A stretch of 64,000 nucleotides of DNA from Methanopyrus sp. SNP6 (GTDB taxonomy: Archaea; JAADCQ01; Methanopyri; Methanopyrales; Methanopyraceae). The position numbers and the translations under genes are program-made. The notes beneath the pieces were generated by a model. It did no database searches and had not been told where the DNA came from. It was given only the letters and a program-made list of their open reading frames with translations. Shown in pieces: positions 46,008-54,780 of this stretch; the stretch's first letter is position 1; each line of letters begins with the position of its first letter. The stretch lies in NCBI RefSeq assembly GCF_002201895.1, contig NZ_CP019436.1:261456-325455 (forward strand), in the 5' to 3' direction.

Positions 46008-47019
46008 TGTAGTACCCCCTAGCCAAATCGTTCAGTATCTCACGAAGCTTTTTCAATCCGGTTCTTTCCGTCGCCGAGACCTTATAAACGGGTTCCCCCT
46101 CGAGGTTGGGTTCCTCCCACAGGTCCCGTAGGTCGGCTTTCGTCAGCACCACGTAGGTCGGTACGTCGAACTCCTTCCGGACACGACCCAGCAACTCCAA
46201 CTGCTCCTCTACGGGATATCCGCATGTCCCGGTGGGGTCTATCAGGAAAAGCACGACGTCCGTCACGTGCTTCAGGGCCGCGATCGCCTGCCTCTCGACC
46301 GGATTGCGCTCCTCCTCCGGTCGTTCCAGCAAACCCGGGGTGTCGAGCATCTGCACTGGATACGGGTCCTCTATGTATCCTACTTGGATGCCCTTGGTAG
46401 TGAAAGGATATGGGGCTATCTCCGGCTTTGAGCCCGTAAGAACCGTCATGAGGGTGGTCTTACCGACGTTGGGGAACCCCGCCAAGGTCACGGTGAACAT
46501 CTCGGTGTCGATCGCGGGTAGGTCTACGAGCTTCGGCTGCACCTTCCGGAGGAACCTGAGCGCGTCTCCAGCTTTCCTGCGAATCGTCGAAGCCAGCCTC
46601 CCGAACGCCTGACGTCTCAACTCCGCGGCGGTCCGGGGGTCCTTCGCCCGCTTGATCTTACGAGTGTATTCCTCCCGGATCAACCTGGCTATCTTGGCGA
46701 CAGTGTGCACGTCTGCCAGACTGCTTTTCAGCCTGTCAACGCCCGCCAGCGCATCCGCCAACTCCCGGTAGAACGGGTGGAGCTCGTCGAGGTTGGGTGT
46801 CTTCCTCACGATCTCCCAAAGGCGGTCCTGCACTAACTGGCACGCCGTGTTGACACGTGCTATCTCGATGGACCTTGCCCTGACTTCAGGCGGTGTTTTG
46901 GTACCGTAGAACGATTTCCTGGTGCCTTCAGCGGCTCTCTCCGCACGACGGAAGGCGACGTCGATCAGCTCTTCCGGATCCGGTACCTCGGGCATATTCC
47001 GAAACGGGTTCCCGGACAC
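45961..47019 (-). CDS. NOG1-type GTPase
   Basis: 352 residues from GTG (SD GGGAGG). An N-terminal helical domain of about 165 residues is followed by a GTPase domain with G1 AGFPNVGKTTLM, G2-region PYPFTTKGIQVGY, G3 LDTPGLLERP, G4 LTKADL and G5-like VSATE. This domain order and switch sequence match archaeal Nog1, linked to large-subunit ribosome assembly. It faces ribosomal L12, in keeping with that role. Confidence 0.9.
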   Translation of the reverse strand: MSGNPFRNMPEVPDPEELIDVAFRRAERAAEGTRKSFYGTKTPPEVRARSIEIARVNTACQLVQDRLWEIVRKTPNLDELHPFYRELADALAGVDRLKSSLADVHTVAKIARLIREEYTRKIKRAKDPRTAAELRRQAFGRLASTIRRKAGDALRFLRKVQPKLVDLPAIDTEMFTVTLAGFPNVGKTTLMTVLTGSKPEIAPYPFTTKGIQVGYIEDPYPVQMLDTPGLLERPEEERNPVERQAIAALKHVTDVVLFLIDPTGTCGYPVEEQLELLGRVRKEFDVPTYVVLTKADLRDLWEEPNLEGEPVYKVSATERTGLKKLREILNDLARGYYSGCDRGYDEDLDEKR

Positions 47020-47093
47020 GATATCGCCTCCCGTAAACCTTTTTGAGTCGACAGAGGCCGTCCGGCAAGAAAACGACGACGGGGGTTCCGCGA

Positions 47094-47411
47094 ATGGAGT
47101 ACATTTACGCGGCGTTGCTGCTTCATGCTGCAGGTCAGGAGATTAACGAGGACAACCTACGGAAGGTCCTAGAGGCAGCAGGTGTGGACGTCGACGACGC
47201 CAGGCTGAAGGCGACCGTGGCCGCCCTAGAAGAAGTCGACATCGACGAGGCTATCGAAGAAGCCGCAGTCCCATCCGCCGCACCGGCAGCCGCAGCGCCA
47301 GCAGCCGAAGAGGAGGAGGAAGAAGAGGAAGCGGAAGAAGAGGAGGAAGAAGAGGAAGAGGAGGAGGCGGAAGAGGAGGCGGCAGCTGGCCTCGGTGCAT
47401 TGTTCGGGTAA
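47094..47411 (+). CDS. rpl12: 50S ribosomal protein L12 (P1-type)
   Basis: 105 residues: helical dimerisation N terminus [20 protein letters not shown], Ala-rich hinge, very acidic Glu run and the ending GLGALFG typical of archaeal/eukaryal stalk proteins (normally MGLF-like). ATG at 47094 has SD GGGGG; the frame open from 47043 is not used. It stands apart from the usual L10-L1 operon. Converges with rfcL. Confidence 0.95.
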   Translation: MEYIYAALLLHAAGQEINEDNLRKVLEAAGVDVDDARLKATVAALEEVDIDEAIEEAAVPSAAPAAAAPAAEEEEEEEEAEEEEEEEEEEEAEEEAAAGLGALFG

Positions 47412-47414
47412 ACC

Positions 47415-48944
47415 TCAGAAGAACGCGTCTAACGTCCTCTGTTCACCTTCTCCTTCCTTCTTCTTTTCCTTCTTCTCCTCTTTTTCCGCTTCTTCCACGG
47501 CTTCTTCGATCTCCTCCACTTCTTCCTCTATCCCAGATTCCTCACGTTTTCTCTCGAGCATTGACTCTACCGCACCTTTCGCCCGTTCTCTGCGGATCTT
47601 CCGCAGCTTCTCGCGAACGCGCAACGCCCGCTGATATACTCGCTGAGCCACCTGTGGATCGCCGCAGAGGAACCCGATTTCCCGTTTGGAGAGATCTAAA
47701 TAGCCGGCGATTCCTCCTAGGATTTCCAAACCGCGATCGGTGGGGTTATCCGCGACCTCTTGGAACGTGATCTCAAGCACTGGGATCACGTCCATCTTAG
47801 CACGGCGTGTGGATATATGCATCCGTTCCGCGATTTTTTTCGCTATGGAATTCCGGACATCACGCTCTTTGCGGGTGGCCCCCAGTTTCCGTAGGATCTT
47901 GGGAGGTTGGAACCGGACGAATCCCGGAGGTTTACTCTCCCGGGCCGCGGCCACACCTGACGTCATGAGGTCGGTGGCGTAGACGTACTTGAACCTCCAG
48001 TCTCCGGTTTCTATCGCACGATTCGAGAATACGTCAGCTTTGGACAGGTAATCGTACGCGCGAGCGATCTCTTCCGGGTCTCGGTACGCTCGAGGTATGT
48101 TCTGAGCTATCCACAGGATCACGTCATCCGGATCCTCGTCTAAGTTCCAGAACGCGCGTCTGGCCTGTCTAGGCGGTTTGTTGAAGATCCTACCCAAGGC
48201 CTCGAAGATAGTGATTTCCTTATCACGCCATCCGAGCGCTTCCACGTCATCGGACGTCACCCTACCAGTAGGCCTCGCGAGCGCCTCCAGATCATTGATC
48301 GCGGCCCTGAGGTCCCCTTTCGCACGTTTGGCGATTCTACGCAGGGCCGTCTCCTCATACTCGATACCTTCCCGCTCACAGATACGACGTAGTACTCCGA
48401 CGATGTCATTAACTCGGAGCCGACGGAACTCGACCATCCGGACGCTGTCACGTAGGGATTTGGGCAACGTCCACGGATCGTTGGCTACTAGGACCATGGG
48501 GTTGCGAGTCTGACGTACGGCCCGAGTTAGCGCGGTAATCCCACCTCTATCCTCCCTGGGATCGATTCCGTCTACCTCGTCCACGAGGACTAGGACCCTG
48601 TCCGACTGTCCCTTTACACGCTCGTAGTCCCCTCCGGTTTCCCTGATAATTCGGAGGAGGGAGTGTGACGTGGAAGCGCCCCCCACTACCTTTTCGATAA
48701 CGTTTCGAGTGCGCTTGTCCGACGCGTTGAGTTCGATCACGTCCCAGCCGAAGTCGTGAGCCAGAGCGTACGCGGCACTCGTCTTTCCAGTCCCTGGTGG
48801 CCCGTGAAGTAGTACGGCACGCGGTTCCGGAATGCTACCGCGCGCCCACTCGTTCGCCCATGCGGCTAGCTCCTTCTTGGCCTCATCCTGGTTCACCAGC
48901 TCTTTGATCGACTTAGGCCGGTACTTCTCAACCCAAGGTACCAA
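47415..48944 (-). CDS. rfcL: Replication factor C large subunit
   Basis: 509 residues. Clamp-loader AAA+ ATPase: LLHGPPGTGKTSAAYALA, Walker B LVDEVDG, sensor 1 VANDP. The C terminus ends with the PCNA-binding motif EQRTLDAFF after a Lys/Glu-rich linker. It follows rfcS by 5 bp, giving a complete RFC operon. Confidence 0.97.
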   Translation of the reverse strand: MVPWVEKYRPKSIKELVNQDEAKKELAAWANEWARGSIPEPRAVLLHGPPGTGKTSAAYALAHDFGWDVIELNASDKRTRNVIEKVVGGASTSHSLLRIIRETGGDYERVKGQSDRVLVLVDEVDGIDPREDRGGITALTRAVRQTRNPMVLVANDPWTLPKSLRDSVRMVEFRRLRVNDIVGVLRRICEREGIEYEETALRRIAKRAKGDLRAAINDLEALARPTGRVTSDDVEALGWRDKEITIFEALGRIFNKPPRQARRAFWNLDEDPDDVILWIAQNIPRAYRDPEEIARAYDYLSKADVFSNRAIETGDWRFKYVYATDLMTSGVAAARESKPPGFVRFQPPKILRKLGATRKERDVRNSIAKKIAERMHISTRRAKMDVIPVLEITFQEVADNPTDRGLEILGGIAGYLDLSKREIGFLCGDPQVAQRVYQRALRVREKLRKIRRERAKGAVESMLERKREESGIEEEVEEIEEAVEEAEKEEKKEKKKEGEGEQRTLDAFF

Positions 48945-48949
48945 CGGTG

Positions 48950-50857
48950 TTACCCACCGGAGTACTCATTACCGAGCGCGTGAATTCTGGCTAACAAAGC
49001 CTCCAACTGGATCCGCTCGTCCGAGCCACGGACCAGGCGGTATTCGAAGTCACCGACGGCGTTCACGAGCTCCGGAATAGCCTCGTCCGGTATCTCGTCC
49101 ATGTCGAAGATTTCTCGGTGTACCTGGCGGACGACGTCTTCTCCCGACATTCCGTACTTGGTAAGGAGCTCGTGTAGTAGTTCTCTGGCCCGATCGAAGT
49201 CCCCGTTCCAGGCGTGGTGGATCATCTCTCGCACCTCCTCGGGGCGAGCCGTAGCCGCGATCTGGAACACCGTGTCCTCGTCGATCTCCCGTCCGAGCGC
49301 CGCGGCAGCTTGGAGCACGTTAATAGCACGCCGCATGTCGCCCTCGGAGACGTAAACGATCGCGTCCAGGGCATCCTCCGTTATCTCGACTCCTTCACTC
49401 TCGGCGATCTCCTTTAACCGCTCCTTGATGGCGCTCTCGGGTAGCTTGGTGAACTTGAACACTACACACCGGCTCTGGATGGGGTCGATGATTGCGGACG
49501 AGTAGTTCGCCGCGAGTATGAACCGACACGCGTCAGAGTACATCTCCATGATTCTACGGAGGGCCTGTTGCGAGTCCCTAGTCAGGTTATCCGCCTCGTC
49601 GAGGAAGATTATCTTGAACTGGGCCCCTCCCATCGGCCGGGTCCTGGCGAAGTTCTTTACCTTGGTCCGGATTACATCAATGCCTCTCTCGTCGGAGTTG
49701 TGCAGCAGGACCGGGACCTCACCCGCGAAGAACATCTCGTTGCCGGGTACGCTCACGTCGTAGACGTAGCCATCGTAGTCCATGACGTCCAGATCCTCGA
49801 CCTTGACTGCGTGTACGTCCGATCGTATGAGCGTCCTGAGCATCCGGTACGCTCTCTTAGCGTCCCCACGGAGATTTTTCGGATTGACCGAGGAGAGGAC
49901 ATTTCGAACTGTCTCCTTCGAGATCCGACCGTCGAACACCCACGACTCGAGATCGTCCACGAGGTCAGGTTCGAGCCTTTCGACGAGTTTCAGAACCGGA
50001 TCGGCCGGCAACAGGTCACCCGTACGGGTCTCCCAAATCAGCTCGACACCGTCGTTCGTCACACGGCTCTCGACACCCGAGATCCTAGCCAGCCACGCCA
50101 GATCCACCGACACGTCCTTCGAAGCATCGATTACACCGTCATCGGCTAACTCACGTAGGAGCTCGACCCGGACTTCCACGGGCAGGTCGTAGATGGTGTT
50201 CGAGATCCGGGATCCGGACCCGACCGACGTGACTACTGTGCCGCCGTCGGTGGGTTGTTCGTCGAATTCCGCGACGAAGCTGAGTAGAAACGAACCCCTC
50301 TTAATCTCGGATGCCCTAGTCGCCCGGAGGCCGTCCTCATCAAGTACCATCACCGAGTGGTTACCCGTGAGCTCGATCGTTCCGTTCTCGAGATGGACGC
50401 GCAGGATCTTACGTGTACGATGTCTGATGAGCTTGGAAACGCGGGCCCAAGTCACCCTTAAGTTACTATCGACAGTCAAGACCTCCAGATCGCTCACGTC
50501 CACGTACTCGCCACCACGATCCCCGAAGTACCAGCTATCGAGGTCCTCGAAGGTCACTCGGCGAACTTCGCTGTCCCTTCGCACGAGGATGGGAGTATCA
50601 GCGGACACAGAAGCGTTCAATTCGAGGAAATTGTCCCTCCAGTGTTCACCGAACAGTTCACGCGATAAGCACAGAGCCGCCGTCGTTTTGCCGGTTCCGG
50701 GTGGACCGGCGAAGAGTAGGTTGGGCATGTCGCCGCGGTTCACGTAGGCCTTCAGACGCTCGACCACGTGCTCCTGGTCGACGATGTCGTCCAAACGCCT
50801 AGGTCGGTACTTTTCCACCCATGGTATCTCAAGAACGCGTAGCTCGTGCTCGGCCAT
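48950..50857 (-). CDS. rfcS: Replication factor C small subunit precursor with intein
   Basis: 635-residue precursor. N-extein residues 1-82 carry WVEKYRPRRL and Walker A FAGPPGTGKTTAA. The 305-residue intein interrupts the invariant LNASDERG between Ala and Ser. The 248-residue C-extein begins SDERGIDVIRTKVKNF and contains FLDEADNLT, AANYSSAIIDPIQSRC. Spliced product 330 residues, normal for archaeal RFC-s. The ATG at 50857 has SD GGGGA; a frame open to 50887 is not used. Confidence 0.96.
   Translation of the reverse strand: MAEHELRVLEIPWVEKYRPRRLDDIVDQEHVVERLKAYVNRGDMPNLLFAGPPGTGKTTAALCLSRELFGEHWRDNFLELNASVSADTPILVRRDSEVRRVTFEDLDSWYFGDRGGEYVDVSDLEVLTVDSNLRVTWARVSKLIRHRTRKILRVHLENGTIELTGNHSVMVLDEDGLRATRASEIKRGSFLLSFVAEFDEQPTDGGTVVTSVGSGSRISNTIYDLPVEVRVELLRELADDGVIDASKDVSVDLAWLARISGVESRVTNDGVELIWETRTGDLLPADPVLKLVERLEPDLVDDLESWVFDGRISKETVRNVLSSVNPKNLRGDAKRAYRMLRTLIRSDVHAVKVEDLDVMDYDGYVYDVSVPGNEMFFAGEVPVLLHNSDERGIDVIRTKVKNFARTRPMGGAQFKIIFLDEADNLTRDSQQALRRIMEMYSDACRFILAANYSSAIIDPIQSRCVVFKFTKLPESAIKERLKEIAESEGVEITEDALDAIVYVSEGDMRRAINVLQAAAALGREIDEDTVFQIAATARPEEVREMIHHAWNGDFDRARELLHELLTKYGMSGEDVVRQVHREIFDMDEIPDEAIPELVNAVGDFEYRLVRGSDERIQLEALLARIHALGNEYSGG
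49697..50611 (-). other. Intein in rfcS
   Basis: 305 residues starting with Ser (SVSADTPILVRRDSEVRR), block B TGNHSVMVLDEDGLRATRA, block F YVYDVSVPGNEMFFAGEVP and ending LLHN followed by Ser of the extein. So the nucleophiles are Ser at position 1 and Ser at +1. Between splicing blocks about 150 residues are present, but no clear LAGLIDADG dodecapeptide is seen, so the homing endonuclease is probably degenerate. Confidence 0.93.
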
Positions 50858-50915
50858 CTCGGCGTCCCCGTGGGATCGCATCACCAAGCTAATAAAAACC
50901 GTCGGTCGGGAGAGA

Positions 50916-52283
50916 TCAGCCGGTTAGGTACTTCATGACAGGTAGTTCCCTCCGCATGCGTTCCATGTACTCGACACTGTCCGAAACGTCGGTGAAGACT
51001 TCTTCAACACGCTCCACGTGCTTCTTCTCCACGACCTCGGACCCTTCCTTCTCAGCCACGATTCGAGCGGGCTCCAAGAGTCGCGTCGCGTACCGTATGG
51101 ACTTCTCCTCGCCAAGATCCGTCAAGTACTCATGAGCTTCGTCCGTCAGCTGGATGTCTTGGACTCGGGCCCTGATTCCGATGATCTCGTAGATTTCATG
51201 ACGTTCGAAGGGCCTGGTTCTCGCGATCAGCATGCGGTCCAGCAGATCGCCCGGAATCCCGTGGGGAGCCTCCTCGTCCGTCCCTCGTACTTTCGCCATG
51301 GCCCTGTTAGTAGCCATTACGAGGATCGGAGCGATTTCCTCCTCCAGTGACCTGTTCAAGAACGCGAAAGCCTCTATGTCCAGCATGTGCGCTTCATCTA
51401 TGAACAGTACTCCCGGAACTAGGCTGGCCTCCCCTTCGTCGACCATCTTCTGGACCCGTTCGTCCACTTTCTGACGAATCTCGTCGGTGATCTCTTCTTC
51501 ACGGAAGCCCAAGAGTCGACCGGCCCGCACGTTGGCCATGTCGAGGTCGTGCAGGGTCACCACGCGCTTGATCTCTTTCTTCTTCTGCACTGGACCTTCC
51601 GGGAGCTCTACCGCGTGAACTCCTAGTAGTTCTTCCTCTTCCTCCTCGAGCGCATCCTTCGCCCGTCCGAGTTTCGTCACGTGACCGCTTTCCACGTCGA
51701 TCTGGATTACGTCTCCCTCACGAACACCGGCCTGCACCAGCTGGATCGCTATCTCCTCAGGTACCTTGAACCTTCGGTGGTCGTCCTGAGTTTTAAGCTC
51801 GATGATGGCCCCGCTAGGTACCTCCATATACGGGGAAAGTGGGTGCTTAGCGCGCTCTATCTCGAGGCTTTCAACCTTCCCTTCAATTACCTCCCGAGTC
51901 TCCGTGAACTCGACACCGATAGCACGCCGTATCCCCTGCTGTAAAAACTCCGTTTTGCTGAGGTTCGTGCCATAGATCTCGGAACCGGAGATAGATACGA
52001 ACGGAACGTCTTCACCGAGTTCTCTGGCTATACCGTACGCGATCGCCGTCTTACCCGTGCCGGGCGGACCTATGAGGAGGAGACCGTGACCCGCACGCCG
52101 ACCCTTCTTGACCATCTCGACAACTATTCCGGCGGCTTCACGGGCCTCTTCCTGTCCCACCAAACCGTCTCCGACTGGCTTCGCCTTGAGGTTCTCATCG
52201 AGGCCGAGACCGGTGATGTGTGAGTGCGCTCCCGGTGATGTTTCCTCCGTAGAAACTTCGCCGATCTCCTTGATCTCCACCAA
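50916..52283 (-). CDS. TIP49/RuvBL-type AAA+ ATPase
   Basis: 455 residues. SHITGLGLDENLKAKPVGDG at the start, Walker A LLLIGPPGTGKTAIAYGIA, an inserted OB-like domain II (about 120-270, SGAIIELKTQDDHRRFKVP), Walker B PGVLFIDEAHMLD and arginine-finger region SGIPGDLLDR-like GIPGDLLDRML match pontin/reptin. Its partners in archaea are unclear (chromatin or RNP assembly in eukaryotes). TTG at 52283 has SD AGGGGGT; starting at 52310 would run into the promoter. Confidence 0.92.
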   Translation of the reverse strand: MVEIKEIGEVSTEETSPGAHSHITGLGLDENLKAKPVGDGLVGQEEAREAAGIVVEMVKKGRRAGHGLLLIGPPGTGKTAIAYGIARELGEDVPFVSISGSEIYGTNLSKTEFLQQGIRRAIGVEFTETREVIEGKVESLEIERAKHPLSPYMEVPSGAIIELKTQDDHRRFKVPEEIAIQLVQAGVREGDVIQIDVESGHVTKLGRAKDALEEEEEELLGVHAVELPEGPVQKKKEIKRVVTLHDLDMANVRAGRLLGFREEEITDEIRQKVDERVQKMVDEGEASLVPGVLFIDEAHMLDIEAFAFLNRSLEEEIAPILVMATNRAMAKVRGTDEEAPHGIPGDLLDRMLIARTRPFERHEIYEIIGIRARVQDIQLTDEAHEYLTDLGEEKSIRYATRLLEPARIVAEKEGSEVVEKKHVERVEEVFTDVSDSVEYMERMRRELPVMKYLTG

Positions 52284-52310
52284 CTTTCGGTACCCCCTGC
52301 CGATCAACAT

Positions 52311-52330
52311 ACACTTATATTTATTATTTT
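52311..52330 (-). promoter_or_regulatory. AT-rich promoter of the TIP49 gene
   Basis: Very AT-rich stretch (TTATATTTATTATTTTT on the plus strand; AAATAAATATAA on the minus) 28-47 bp upstream of the TTG start, with the spacing of a TATA box. Confidence 0.45.
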
Positions 52331-52415
52331 TGGGTAGCTATCGAAGTTCGTAATCGTCATTTGAATAGTTTCAAGCAACATTTATCCGCGGGACCTCGCG
52401 GGGACACTTGAGGGG

Positions 52416-52763
52416 ATGGACGTGATCACAGTGGTAATCTCTGAAGCTCCATACGGCCAAGAACGTGCATACACTGCGCTGAGATTCGCTCTCACTGCCC
52501 TTGTCGAGGGAGAAGAGGTCAAGATATTCCTAATAGAGGACGGGGTGTTCCTAGGGAAGAAAGGACAAGATCCTGACGAGGTTCCCAACTACTTGGAGAT
52601 CCTGAAACAGTGCATTGAGCAGGGAGCCGAAGTGAAGGCCTGCGGGCCATGCTCCAAAGCCCGAGGGCTGAGCGAAGAAGACTTCATCGAGGGAGTCGAG
52701 CTGGCCACTATGCATGATTTGGTGAACTGGGTGAAGGAGTCCGATAACGTCATTTTCTTCTGA
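52416..52763 (+). CDS. DsrE/DsrF-like sulfur-relay protein
   Basis: 115 residues; VVISEAPYGQERAYTALRFA, EEVKIFLIEDGVFLGKKGQ and a C-terminal ELATMHDLVNWVKESDNVI match the DsrE fold. The ACGPCSKARG loop provides the Cys pair positioned for sulfur transfer. In methanogens such proteins are implied in persulfide relay for tRNA or cofactor thiolation. ATG; monocistronic by spacing. Confidence 0.88.
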   Translation: MDVITVVISEAPYGQERAYTALRFALTALVEGEEVKIFLIEDGVFLGKKGQDPDEVPNYLEILKQCIEQGAEVKACGPCSKARGLSEEDFIEGVELATMHDLVNWVKESDNVIFF

Positions 52764-52853
52764 CGGATTCTTTCTGACGGAGCCACCTCTCAGTGCCAAC
52801 GGTGTGCGAAAAAGGGATATCAGCCCCTCGGACCGGTACGGGCAGGGATCTCC

Positions 52854-54065
52854 GTGCTGCGGTGGTCGTCGGCTCTTACTCTTCTCGTCCTCGCGACTCC
52901 GGCTTCCGCGACGGTGTACGTGGCGACGTGGACGGGACCCGGTCTAGACACCGACCCGAATCCTGAGACGAACTGCTGGACGACGAGCGTCTGGGACGTT
53001 AAGTGGTGGAATTCCCATCTCGACGAAATGCCGGTCAAGGAGCAAATCGAACTCATACCTGTCAAGAGTTCCTCCAGATGGCGCCAAATCTTGTACACAG
53101 GCGTCGATCCAGTGACAAAGCATAGAATCGATGTGATCTACGTTCCAGGGGGATGGAGGCCCGAAGAACACTGGGGCAGCGATTGGGACGATCTCCTAAG
53201 GTGGGCCCAGTTGCATCTCGGGATCGGATACGTGGGGATCTGCGCCGGTGCGACGACGTTCATTCGGGCGTTCCCATGCGTATGGAGCGTCGATGGGCTG
53301 AAAGGGCATGCGCTTCCCAAGGTGTTGTTGTTACCTCATCCAGCGAACCCACTAGTGAATGAGGGTGAGAGTAAGGTCATCAGGATGTACTACGCCAACG
53401 GTCCCGGCATGGAGTGGAAGCGTGGCTGGTACACGGTAAAGTACTACATCGACAAGAAGCTGCGCGAGATTAAGGCGTACTGTGACGTTCAGGGTGTAAT
53501 GAAGTACCTGGAACACGTGAAAGGATGGGCCTACGTGGCCGGTCGGTGGATCGTGGACGGTGTCGAGAAAGGTCGGTTCGTTGTGATGAGCGTGCACCCC
53601 GAGATAATGGGTCGGAAGGACAAGGACCCTGACATGGTAAAGACATTCATCTACGCGATTCTCTGGGCGGCGAAGCGACTACCTTCGGGATGGAAGATAC
53701 ACTTGACTCTGGACAAGACACTGGTAAGTGTGGGAGAAGCCGTCAGGGTCGTCCTGAGGCTGGTGAACTCCGTGGGAGCTCCGATAGCGGACTTCTCCCC
53801 TGTCTGGGTGAAGGTGATAGGGCCAGAAAGCGAGGAAGAACACGTACTTAAGACCGACGAGAGGGGCAAGGCGACACTGACGGTAGTACCAGAATTGGAG
53901 GGGCTGTACCGCATCGAGGCTTCAGCCGTGGACGTTCAAGCCACGGGATCTTTCTCGGTGGGTATACCACCGGTGCCTTTCCCAGTGGTCACGGGAGTTC
54001 TGATAGCAGCGATATTAGGAACCGTCGTCACCCAGAGATGGATTCGACAGATTTTTCAAGGCTAG
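52854..54065 (+). CDS. Exported glutamine-amidotransferase-like protein with membrane anchor
   Basis: 403 residues from GTG. Signal peptide 1-19 (SSALTLLVLATPASA). Residues about 90-255 resemble a class I GATase/BPL_N-type fold: VIYVPGGWRPEEHWG, nucleophile elbow GIGYVGICAGAT with Cys130, and VVMSVHPEIMG placing His248 and Glu250 where the triad is expected. Residues about 275-375 are an Ig-like beta sandwich (SVGEAVRVVLRLVNSVGAPI, GKATLTVVPELEGLYRIEAS). A membrane helix (VVTGVLIAAILGTVVTQ) and basic tail close it. So it is an outward-facing hydrolase candidate; the substrate is unknown. Overlaps hcgE tail-to-tail by 51 bp. Confidence 0.7.
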   Translation: MLRWSSALTLLVLATPASATVYVATWTGPGLDTDPNPETNCWTTSVWDVKWWNSHLDEMPVKEQIELIPVKSSSRWRQILYTGVDPVTKHRIDVIYVPGGWRPEEHWGSDWDDLLRWAQLHLGIGYVGICAGATTFIRAFPCVWSVDGLKGHALPKVLLLPHPANPLVNEGESKVIRMYYANGPGMEWKRGWYTVKYYIDKKLREIKAYCDVQGVMKYLEHVKGWAYVAGRWIVDGVEKGRFVVMSVHPEIMGRKDKDPDMVKTFIYAILWAAKRLPSGWKIHLTLDKTLVSVGEAVRVVLRLVNSVGAPIADFSPVWVKVIGPESEEEHVLKTDERGKATLTVVPELEGLYRIEASAVDVQATGSFSVGIPPVPFPVVTGVLIAAILGTVVTQRWIRQIFQG

Positions 54066-54689
54066 CTCGGCCAGCTTATCCGCAACGCGTTCTAACACCA
54101 TCGGTGAAATAGGGTCCGGGTCCCGGATGTACCGTCCGGTCGTAACCAACACGTGATCTGATGGTGCCCCGCACTCCATGAGCTCCTTCGCCACGGGTCC
54201 TTCGGCATCCTCGAGCCGTACGACTCGCACATCTTCACTGCCGTATCCGAAGACCCCTCCGGTGCTCACGGTGATTGCTCCGAACCGCCGTGCTTCTCGG
54301 ACCAGAGTGGCGGTAACCGGGGTCGTACGACCTCCAGCGATGGTGATCACGACTACGTCCGGCTCCCACGAGTTAACTAATTCGGATGCGTTTTCTTCAG
54401 TCACGAACTCGGGTTCTGCATGAACCTCCCTAAGGGGATGAACACGCCCAAGTCGCGCGGCGAACTCCGCTTTATTCTCCCCAACTCTAGCCCCATGTCT
54501 TAGGTGTATGATATCGTCCGGCTCGACCCTCTGGCCGTCAACGCATACGATCCTTTTGGGGCCTCCTCGGTGAGTTTCAAGCAGTCTCAAGAATACTCGG
54601 AAACCGAGCCTACCTATGCCGCACAAAAGGACGGTGCCGCGGGGACGCTTGCGGAGCTCGAGCTCCTCGATGAATTCATCAGACTCCAC
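54015..54689 (-). CDS. hcgE: HcgE, ThiF-like adenylyltransferase for FeGP cofactor
   Basis: 224 residues. E1-like fold: LLCGIGRLGFRVFLRLL (nucleotide loop), CVDGQRVEPDDIIHLRHGAR and ENKAEFAARLGRVHP. In FeGP cofactor synthesis HcgE adenylylates the carboxylate of the guanylylpyridinol. A frame is open to 55130 but there it is antisense to mtd; GTG 54689 has SD GGGGGA. Divergent from mtd. Confidence 0.85.
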   Translation of the reverse strand: MESDEFIEELELRKRPRGTVLLCGIGRLGFRVFLRLLETHRGGPKRIVCVDGQRVEPDDIIHLRHGARVGENKAEFAARLGRVHPLREVHAEPEFVTEENASELVNSWEPDVVVITIAGGRTTPVTATLVREARRFGAITVSTGGVFGYGSEDVRVVRLEDAEGPVAKELMECGAPSDHVLVTTGRYIRDPDPISPMVLERVADKLAELALKNLSNPSLGDDGS

Positions 54690-54780
54690 GCGTCTGGTCC
54701 CCCATAATGGTCGTTTTGGTATGCAATTGAGACGTCGTAGTAATAAGACCGTGAGGGAACCTATGGGCGAGGGGACACCG

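Noticed and set aside
47280-47395. Repeat region (GAGGAAGAAG runs)
   Set aside because: It is the Glu-rich acidic region of ribosomal L12, not a repeat element.
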